64,000 bases of DNA, taken from a virus. The notes beneath the pieces were generated by a model. The model was not told the DNA's origin, ran no database searches, and was given only the letters and a program-made list of their open reading frames with translations. Made by a program: the position numbers and the translations under genes. Location of the stretch: IMG/VR virus record IMGVR_UViG_3300035698_016128, positions 1 to 64,000 of that record, one strand, 5' to 3'. How positions within the stretch are numbered: the first letter of the stretch is position 1; each line of letters starts with the position of its first letter. This document shows positions 58,372 through 64,000 of this stretch, piece after piece.

Positions 58372-60211
58372 TCTCACGTCTCGAAGTTGGGTTAGGAAAC
58401 TTTAGCCCAAAGCTAATCATTCGTGAACCGTCAAGTGGCTGAACCATCCCACCACGTGACGGCACGAACAATCTCTTATCAGGGCGGACAATTGAAATTG
58501 GCACCGTACCCCTATCTTCTTGAGTCTCATCACGAAAATTCACTGGGTAACAAGTCCTGGGCTTACTCCTGATATACATGCCCATCATGGCTACTGCCCA
58601 AAAGATGTCTCCGTGATGATCCTTATTTTTTTCAGCATCAACACGTATATTACCGTGGTCTGTCACTGAGCGTTTAATCGAATGAAACTGGTTCTTGAAA
58701 TCACGCTGATCAGGAAATGCCAAACATTGGTTCTCCATCAGCATGCGAACCGTTGATGCGCTTTCGTCCTTCCAAGTGCCGGTAAAATTAACCGCATCGA
58801 CAACACTTGGGTACCTTGAAAACAAATTCTCACAAAGGTGCATGCCCATGCCTGTCTCATCAATGCCAAGCTTTCTCACATTACCTTTGCGTATGGCGTA
58901 ATCTATTTCAGCTTCCATCTCTCTGAAAGGTTCATTCCTGAATGAGCGCCTGAACCGTATTATCGCCATATCATCGTTTATTTCCTCGGCCAGAATAAAC
59001 TCAGCCGTATGATGCCTACGCCCAACATCGAACCCGCCAATCAACCGCCCCTTGATATGCCCAAAGCGTACTGCATCCAACACACCCTCAATATTATCAT
59101 AAAACCGAAATGAAATGCCAGGATACTTTTCCTCAATCGGCAACTTCCTCAAATCAAGTGCATTTTCGTCATCTTCATTGAATATGTCGTCAGTGACATG
59201 ACGATACACGCATTGATTGATGAGACTCATTGGAATGTAGGCAACGCTCTCATCTATGTGGTGGCATTCGTATTCCTGACAGAATGATTCGATGTCCATA
59301 CCAATAAAGATATGGCGAAGCTTCTGACCACCATAAGTCTTCACCCTCTCTATTGTCTTCATTAACGGCGCTTTAACCTGAGCCTCTTCAAACAATCCTT
59401 CGCCAACGAACTCAGGGCAATCCCACCAGAACACTCGGTAGAAGCTGTACAAGCTTCGGAACTCTTCGTTGTTCATCACTTCCCAGTGAATGCCGTTCTT
59501 ACCAAGCGGGGTACTTCCAATTGTAATGCCCCCATGCCCACGGGAGATAATAGGCATAGCGGCTACATAAATTTTATCACCATATGTGTAATGTGCGGCC
59601 TCATCCAAAATGATCTTGGTGTTACCACCCTTACCACGTGGCTCCCGCTGTGCATGCGATATGATGCGGGTTCGTCCACGCCTATGGCCCGTTGTTGATT
59701 CGAATTCAAGGCTCTTTTTATTATCAACGATTAACCGCTTCTGAAACCCAAGTGGCATTGACTCAAAAAGTTCGCGTGCATAGACAATCTTCTCGTTGGC
59801 TTCTTCCTGATTGATAGAAATGAATATTTCAGTGTGCCTGTCCATCAGGTGTGCCTCGGCCACACCCTCTGTGGCAAACACATACGAGAACCCTGTCTGC
59901 CGGGACTTATCAATATGCTTGAATGGGTTTGGGTCAATGAGATAATCAATCTGGTATTGATACAGGGACGTTGGCGCACCGTTGGTCTCGGTAAGCCCCT
60001 CAACGAACCCCGGCTTTGTGGCAAGCCATTTGCCAAGGTCTTCCCTTGTAGGTTCTTTTTTAACAATAATCAAGGGGCTCTTCATAGGAATGCGCTTTAC
60101 CTTTACAGATAGCGCGGCCTTCTTCTTTACTGGCTTGCGCACAGGCTTCTTCTCGGCCTCGTCCATGAACTCACCAAGCGAAACCGTCTTCTTCTTAGTC
60201 GCCACGTACAT
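58364..60211 (-). CDS. terL: Terminase large subunit (Mu gp28-like)
   Basis: 615 residues. ATP-driven DNA packaging motor with nuclease. A Lys-rich N-terminal 50 residues is followed by the variant Walker A DKSRQTGFSY (101-110, in which the lysine lies before the loop as in several terminases), Walker B IILDEAAH (D203, E204), and the nuclease acids D395 in GGFDVGRR, D451 in GIDETGMG and D531/D535 in DHHGDIFWA. The match to gp28-like terminases is supported by the gp29-like portal behind it. It starts 17 bases inside the small-subunit gene. Confidence 0.93.
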   Translation of the reverse strand: MYVATKKKTVSLGEFMDEAEKKPVRKPVKKKAALSVKVKRIPMKSPLIIVKKEPTREDLGKWLATKPGFVEGLTETNGAPTSLYQYQIDYLIDPNPFKHIDKSRQTGFSYVFATEGVAEAHLMDRHTEIFISINQEEANEKIVYARELFESMPLGFQKRLIVDNKKSLEFESTTGHRRGRTRIISHAQREPRGKGGNTKIILDEAAHYTYGDKIYVAAMPIISRGHGGITIGSTPLGKNGIHWEVMNNEEFRSLYSFYRVFWWDCPEFVGEGLFEEAQVKAPLMKTIERVKTYGGQKLRHIFIGMDIESFCQEYECHHIDESVAYIPMSLINQCVYRHVTDDIFNEDDENALDLRKLPIEEKYPGISFRFYDNIEGVLDAVRFGHIKGRLIGGFDVGRRHHTAEFILAEEINDDMAIIRFRRSFRNEPFREMEAEIDYAIRKGNVRKLGIDETGMGMHLCENLFSRYPSVVDAVNFTGTWKDESASTVRMLMENQCLAFPDQRDFKNQFHSIKRSVTDHGNIRVDAEKNKDHHGDIFWAVAMMGMYIRSKPRTCYPVNFRDETQEDRGTVPISIVRPDKRLFVPSRGGMVQPLDGSRMISFGLKFPNPTSRRENG

Positions 60212-60701
60212 CCCCCATATTAACTACCTTATCGCCCTTTGTAGGCTTGAGCTTCTTCTTCTTGTGCAGACTACCGGAGAGACTATCCTGATACCTGTCG
60301 GAAATGGTATCAAGCGAACCAGTTGCGGTCTTGGAAGTAACATCCCCAGGAGTATCGAGCCGTTGCTCGTGCTGGAGCTTTGCCACGATGTCCACAAGCT
60401 TCTTCGTGGACACCTCTTCCAAATCACCCTCGACAGCACGAACCTGTAACTCCTCATACAGCGTAGGCAACAGCCTTGCCACCTGTATGCGACGGAAGTC
60501 CTGGTCGACACCTTCGATCTGATTAATTGCCGAATCAATAGCCTCAATAAAATCAGGACGCCGGGTCCACTTGCCAACGGCATTCTGCGAAACGCCAAGG
60601 CGTTCGGCTATCTCAGCCTTTGAAAGATTAGTTTGTGCAAGGTATTTCACAGCTTTCTTCTGCTTTGCACTTAGCGAAGTAGGGAATTCAATCTCGGGCA
60701 T
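60195..60701 (-). CDS. terS: Terminase small subunit
   Basis: 168 residues from ATG 60701, preceded by AAGGAGG. Helix-turn-helix at about 10-45 (LSAKQKKAVKYLAQ, LSKAEIAERLGVSQNAVGKW) followed by a long helical part (IQVARLLPTLYEELQVRA) for ring formation and a basic tail (KKKKLKPTKGDK). The small subunit recognises viral DNA for packaging. The adjacent large-subunit gene and the promoter-like region in front agree. Confidence 0.85.
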   Translation of the reverse strand: MPEIEFPTSLSAKQKKAVKYLAQTNLSKAEIAERLGVSQNAVGKWTRRPDFIEAIDSAINQIEGVDQDFRRIQVARLLPTLYEELQVRAVEGDLEEVSTKKLVDIVAKLQHEQRLDTPGDVTSKTATGSLDTISDRYQDSLSGSLHKKKKLKPTKGDKVVNMGDVRGD

Positions 60702-60722
60702 GGTATTCCTCCTTATGAGACA

Positions 60723-60752
60723 AAAATACAATAGTTTGGTATACAAAGTCAA
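60723..60752 (-). promoter_or_regulatory. Likely late promoter before the terminase genes
   Basis: Leftward: TTGACT (60752-60747, five of six matches) followed after 16-18 bases by TGTATT or TATTTT (60730-60723). It lies just after a strong terminator and 22 bases before the terS start. This is a reasonable start of the packaging and head transcript. Confidence 0.55.
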
Positions 60753-60772
60753 CATGTCACAAACATGTCACA
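60751..60772. repeat. Two adjacent 11-bp direct repeats next to the promoter
   Basis: AACATGTCACA occurs at 60751-60761 and again at 60762-60772 without a gap. The 11-base period is about one helical turn, so a protein could bind both copies on the same face; the first copy overlaps the -35 element. Confidence 0.85.
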
Positions 60773-60797
60773 AAAAAAAACGGGCCAAAAGGCCCGT
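60772..60797 (-). terminator. Strong intrinsic terminator between early-type and late genes
   Basis: Leftward RNA: ACGGGCC, loop TTTT, GGCCCGT, then eight or more U. It lies 45 bases after the exonuclease stop and blocks read-through into the terminase genes. Confidence 0.93.
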
Positions 60798-60841
60798 CTC
60801 AAGTGCGTTCTATTATTGGTAATCATTTTTCTCTTGTAATA

Positions 60842-61813
60842 CTACCGCCCTTTCTTCTGCGGTACCCGCCTCGCCCCCACGCCATACACTGATCCGCTAT
60901 TGCCAAGGAATTTCATTGGCCTCATGCTGGCAATCGAAACCCGTTCGACATTGCGAAGAAAACTGATCATCTTGTATTTGCGCACCACAGCTCTTAACTT
61001 GCTACGCTTATGTGTGAAATGAAACATGCTTCCGATAACGCCTTCACCAGTACGCAACTTAACAAGCTTGCGGTTACGCATATAATCTTCGTACTTATCA
61101 TCCGCTAACTCGCCCAAGGTACCACCACGTATCATAGCCGTCGCTGTCTTGGGGCCAATGCCTTTGACACCTGGGATGTTATCAACCTTGTCACCATCAA
61201 GAGCCAAGTAATCAATATGCTCATTTGGCTCAAACCCGAAACGCTTTCTAAACCGTGCTCTGTTCATGACTACATCACCACGGCAATGCATCTGCACCGT
61301 ACACTTGGCTGTAGCCTCAATGAGTTGAAAGAAGTCCTTATCCTCGGAAACAATCACCACCTTATCATCTGGCCCCTTGCACCGCTTCTTGCATAGCTTG
61401 ACGGCACGGGCCACAACATCATCAGCCTCCCATGCAAGACTGCTGTATATAACCGTAATGCTCATATTGGAAAGGAACTCCATCAGCATCAGGAATCCGT
61501 CACCAACCTCATCGTCTAAGGTTCGCCCTTCCTTGTAGGTAGGCAACAGCTTGGCCCGTTCAGAAATCACCGGCGGGAGCCCCCTAGACGGCGCTACGCC
61601 CCTTTTCATGCTTGCATATAGGTGAGCGCTAGGGTCAAAGGCAATGACCGTGTGACAGGGCTGATACATGGCATTGATGCGAATGATGGTTCTCATTACA
61701 CCGTAGGCAATACCGGTCTTAACGGGTTCGCCATCAATGACCATGGAAAGCTTCGAATGCACGTGCTTACTTTTGTGCAGAGCCAGATTCCCATCTATTA
61801 CCACGAAGTTCAT
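60842..61813 (-). CDS. 5'-3' exonuclease/flap endonuclease
   Basis: 323 residues of the PIN/FEN fold used in replication to remove RNA primers or flaps. N-terminal FVVIDGNLALH, then EADDVVARAV, IVSEDKDFFQL with its acidic set, and a helix-hairpin-helix region DGDKVDNIPGVKGIGPKTA that binds DNA. The C-terminal 60 residues are basic. GGAGG precedes the ATG. Its placement at the end of the right-hand gene block, before the terminator, and the RuvC/SbcC pair on the left suggest replication genes on both sides of the late block. Confidence 0.9.
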   Translation of the reverse strand: MNFVVIDGNLALHKSKHVHSKLSMVIDGEPVKTGIAYGVMRTIIRINAMYQPCHTVIAFDPSAHLYASMKRGVAPSRGLPPVISERAKLLPTYKEGRTLDDEVGDGFLMLMEFLSNMSITVIYSSLAWEADDVVARAVKLCKKRCKGPDDKVVIVSEDKDFFQLIEATAKCTVQMHCRGDVVMNRARFRKRFGFEPNEHIDYLALDGDKVDNIPGVKGIGPKTATAMIRGGTLGELADDKYEDYMRNRKLVKLRTGEGVIGSMFHFTHKRSKLRAVVRKYKMISFLRNVERVSIASMRPMKFLGNSGSVYGVGARRVPQKKGR

Positions 61814-61821
61814 ACCGCCTC

Positions 61822-62100
61822 CTACAGACGAGTTGATTTCAACGTTACATTCTTGAACCCATGCATCGCCATGATTGCAAGATGAGACATTCCTATCGAC
61901 CGAGCCTTCAGTCCACCAAGCTCACGCCTTGCAGTGGCGAGAGCAGTCGTTTTTGTTTTGTCATAATAAAAGCACAGTTCCTTCCTGACCTGTGTGCTAC
62001 CGTCGACTTCCTGCGCCATTATCAAACTCTTCTTGGCAATGCGTACACAGTCACATACCTTCAACTTGCCTTCCGGTGTAAGGACTACGAATTGCGCCAT
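61822..62100 (-). CDS. Hypothetical protein
   Basis: 92 residues, not recognised. A short beta start (AQFVVLTPEGKLKVCDCVRI) and helix (KTTALATARRELGGLKA). It lies eight bases before the exonuclease gene and starts in a one-base overlap (TAATG), so it is co-translated with its neighbours. Confidence 0.65.
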   Translation of the reverse strand: MAQFVVLTPEGKLKVCDCVRIAKKSLIMAQEVDGSTQVRKELCFYYDKTKTTALATARRELGGLKARSIGMSHLAIMAMHGFKNVTLKSTRL

Positions 62101-62309
62101 TACATTCCTCCATTTCGTATGTTGATATCTGCTTGCAACGCCTTCCTCATGAAACTTACCCTACCAGCGTAACCTATCTCTGGTCGTACCTTGGTACCGC
62201 CTGACCTATTGCATAAATCCTCGTCATAATTCGAACACTTTCCAGTTATGCAACGACAACTCATAAAATCTGTTCTCACGAACCGGCAACGCATAGGCTT
62301 GCGTTTCAT
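62100..62309 (-). CDS. Small cysteine-rich protein
   Basis: 69 residues with five cysteines (residues 8, 18, 20, 25 and 33) followed by a basic segment. Likely a metal-binding small protein; no known family. GGAGA precedes the ATG. Confidence 0.6.
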   Translation of the reverse strand: MKRKPMRCRFVRTDFMSCRCITGKCSNYDEDLCNRSGGTKVRPEIGYAGRVSFMRKALQADINIRNGGM

Positions 62310-62329
62310 ATAGTCGTCTCCGCTAGTAA

Positions 62330-62635
62330 CTACCCATTCACCGCAATCGGCTTCTCACAGCGCTCCTCGCTACAGCCATCAGTCCCATAATATACCAGAG
62401 GGGTATCCATTGCTTCTTCATATGCGTCAGCCGCATCGTGTTCTTTCCGTTCAGTGTCTCCGGTCTTATAAATTAAAATGAGCGCACGGCAATGACCACA
62501 TACAAATGCGCCATCGTCGGCACTCATGAAGCTCGCATCATAGAAAAGTCCAAACCCACAATCAGGGCATATTGGGTTCTTCATACGCTTCTTCTCAAAA
62601 GCTTCATTTTGTTTTTTCTTTTTGAAAGGCCACAT
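62330..62635 (-). CDS. Zinc-ribbon hypothetical protein
   Basis: 101 residues. Basic start (KKKKQ), then a zinc ribbon with CPDC near 23-26 and CGHC near 46-49 (20 residues apart), then an acidic half with two more cysteines near the end. Start supported by GGAGG five bases upstream. One base from the gene before it. Confidence 0.65.
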   Translation of the reverse strand: MWPFKKKKQNEAFEKKRMKNPICPDCGFGLFYDASFMSADDGAFVCGHCRALILIYKTGDTERKEHDAADAYEEAMDTPLVYYGTDGCSEERCEKPIAVNG

Positions 62636-62636
62636 G

Positions 62637-62880
62637 CTAACCTCCCCGCCTCTTCAGCTTCTCGCGTATTGCTTCCAACGAACCAACCACAACCGACCCA
62701 AGTGACTCCTCAGCACATACCTCCTCCAACGTCACCTTTGGTCCAGTGTAAACGCTATTAAAAGATTTACCAATTGCCGTCATAGCCTCACTGAATTCAT
62801 TTACTGAAAAGGTGGTATTCGCCATGGCTTCAGAGAATGCCTCCAGGTTGATACTTAAGCCCTCTGGTAGCAGTGCCATT
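62637..62880 (-). CDS. Hypothetical protein
   Basis: 80 residues from ATG 62880 (AAGGGGC upstream); an earlier in-frame ATG at 62930 lies deeper in the neighbouring gene. Contains two similar helices, INLEAFSEAMANTTF and SVNEFSEAMTAIGKSF, suggesting an internal duplication (F-S-E-A-M). Ends basic. Function unknown. Confidence 0.6.
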
Positions 62881-63258
62881 CTTGCGCCCCTTACGGTATG
62901 CGTTAAACTCATGCAGTGGCATTGCGCCACAGTCTAGCCTAAGCATCTTACTTTGCTTTTCACGCTTCAGAATATTGTCCCAATTCATATAGCGCCAGAT
63001 CAACTCTCTTATGTTCGGTATTTCTTTTGATTCAGGGTAGTGCTTCCGCATGCTCCTATCAAACGCCCTTCCCTTGATCGGGCCACGCAACGGAACGCCA
63101 TAGTGCTTCAGGAATGCCTTGTTAAACCGCGTAGAGTACCTCTCAACACTCTTGTGGACTTTGATTGCATCATGGACTAGCCCGAAACCGTATGCCATCT
63201 CAACACGGAGTCTAAACACATATCGCTTAGCCATTCCCTCAAGTGTCTTTCCGCCCAT
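62830..63258 (-). CDS. Hypothetical basic protein
   Basis: 142 residues rich in Arg/Lys and aromatic residues (RYVFRLRVEMAYGFG, PNIRELIWRYMNWDNIL), not recognised. AGGAGG precedes the start. The last 50 bases overlap the next gene in another frame. Composition suggests nucleic-acid contact. Confidence 0.62.
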   Translation of the reverse strand: MGGKTLEGMAKRYVFRLRVEMAYGFGLVHDAIKVHKSVERYSTRFNKAFLKHYGVPLRGPIKGRAFDRSMRKHYPESKEIPNIRELIWRYMNWDNILKREKQSKMLRLDCGAMPLHEFNAYRKGRKNGTATRGLKYQPGGIL

Positions 63259-63341
63259 GAAGCCCTCCTAGTATCACCCCCAAACTCATACAATCAATTC
63301 ATCCAGTTCACAGTATACAACAAGGATTACCTTATTACAAA

Positions 63342-63731
63342 CTAATGCAGAGGGTCACCCGGTTGCCATAACACTCGCCTGCTCATGACTTCCCTTATTT
63401 TTTGGCTACGCAGGAACTTCTGAAGCAAATCCATGATGAGGCCAACAGCCAGATCCTTATTCGTGCAATTGTGGTCCCAACCAAAGGTCTCGGTATCGGT
63501 ATTGAAGCCAATATCAACTTCGTAAAGCTCCTTGTACTTTGCGGCCCGAATGTCCTTGCCTCTATCAAGCTGAGTTTCAAGGAAGGCACTCAGGAACTTT
63601 ATAGCGGCCTCTTCGTCGGCAAGGTTTGTGTAGAAGCAGGTATCGCGGAACTCTTCATCAACCACAGCCACATCAATCAGCATCCAAATATTCATATCCA
63701 CATCATCAGGACTACCAGTGTCCGTTTCCAT
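63342..63731 (-). CDS. Hypothetical acidic protein
   Basis: 129 residues, not recognised. Mixed alpha/beta (NIWMLIDVAVVDEEF, EEAAIKFLSAFLETQL) with a helical C-terminus. GGGGGAG precedes the ATG. An 83-base gap separates it from the next gene; I see nothing firm in that gap. Confidence 0.62.
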   Translation of the reverse strand: METDTGSPDDVDMNIWMLIDVAVVDEEFRDTCFYTNLADEEAAIKFLSAFLETQLDRGKDIRAAKYKELYEVDIGFNTDTETFGWDHNCTNKDLAVGLIMDLLQKFLRSQKIREVMSRRVLWQPGDPLH

Positions 63732-63741
63732 ATTTCTCCCC

Positions 63742-63999
63742 CTACGGCAAATTGTTGATTGCGTCCTGGGCTTCCATAAGGACTAAATCTCTGTCGAGTG
63801 GCACTTCTGAGAACCACGATATCGACGCGTCCTTCTTATCACCGGCATTGCACATGACATAATACCACACGTACCCCGGAGGCGCATACTCAAGCAGGGT
63901 CCACATGCCGTCAGCGGTTCTGAACCCAAAGGAGGAATCGCCTTCGCGTATGATCGTATTGATTGGCACGTATGGCGAAAGCTCTGCCTCCGTAAACAT
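63742..63999 (-). CDS. Hypothetical protein at the window edge
   Basis: 85 residues if it starts at the ATG 63999, which is one base from the edge; the true start could lie outside. Beta-rich (FGFRTADGMWTLLEYA, YVWYYVMCNAG) with an acidic end. Not recognised. Confidence 0.6.
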   Translation of the reverse strand: MFTEAELSPYVPINTIIREGDSSFGFRTADGMWTLLEYAPPGYVWYYVMCNAGDKKDASISWFSEVPLDRDLVLMEAQDAINNLP

Positions 64000-64000
64000 C

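Noticed and set aside
1-64000. tRNA genes, integrase, contractile sheath or DNA polymerase
   Set aside because: None recognised by eye in any gap or frame; a tRNA could only fit in a few gaps of 80-140 bases, and those hold hairpins or promoter-like sequence instead.

Overview
The window looks like part of the genome of a long-tailed dsDNA bacteriophage (siphovirus-like). Genes are tightly packed, many joined by ATGA or TAATG stop/start overlaps, and no gene-free stretch exceeds 300 bases. Head genes resemble the phage Mu lineage (gp28-like terminase, DUF935/gp29-like portal, gpI-like protease with a nested scaffold, HK97-fold capsid, DUF2190 decoration protein). The tail has a very long tape measure and no recognisable contractile sheath. 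A lipobox protein, a holin-like protein and Sec signal peptides fit a host with two membranes; nothing identifies the host. No integrase, repressor, tRNA or CRISPR array was seen.

Layout. Positions 1-4891 (+ strand): an SbcC/Rad50-like ATPase cut by the window edge, a RuvC-like resolvase and seven or eight small genes, some with long out-of-frame overlaps. A two-way terminator near 4954-4995 ends this block. Everything to its right is on the - strand and reads right to left. 64000-60842: small early-type genes and a 5'-3' exonuclease, ended by a strong terminator (60772-60797). About 60750: a promoter-like site beside two adjacent 11-bp direct repeats, just ahead of the late genes. 60701-56014: terminase small and large subunits, portal and two small genes. 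56005-46348: a 2104-residue repetitive fibre with an N-terminal signal peptide and a possible C1q-like head, plus accessory fibre genes. 46274-44093: a helix-turn-helix/phosphoesterase fusion, a membrane coiled-coil protein and an NlpC/P60 hydrolase. 44032-40154: protease/scaffold, decoration protein, major capsid. 40119-35099: connector, tail completion, tail terminator, tail tube, possible assembly chaperones. 35074-17349: tape measure and distal tail/baseplate genes, several cysteine-rich or sharing a repeated domain.

The most unusual part is 17340-5882. Directly behind the baseplate genes lie twelve recognisable or partly recognisable modification genes: two radical SAM/SPASM-like enzymes, one B12-type radical SAM enzyme and a shortened relative lacking its cluster cysteines, a GT4-like and a GT2 glycosyltransferase, a tandem pair of similar GT-A-like proteins, an FkbM methyltransferase, a C-methyltransferase relative lacking most of its SAM domain, a P-loop kinase-methyltransferase fusion and a sulfotransferase. 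Together they suggest synthesis and decoration of a glycan or another small molecule. Because they follow the tail genes without a visible terminator, I infer late expression, which favours modification of the virion or of the host surface at the end of infection. The substrate is unknown. A holin-like gene, a lipoprotein gene and a small gene (5870-5018) close the left end of the - strand block.
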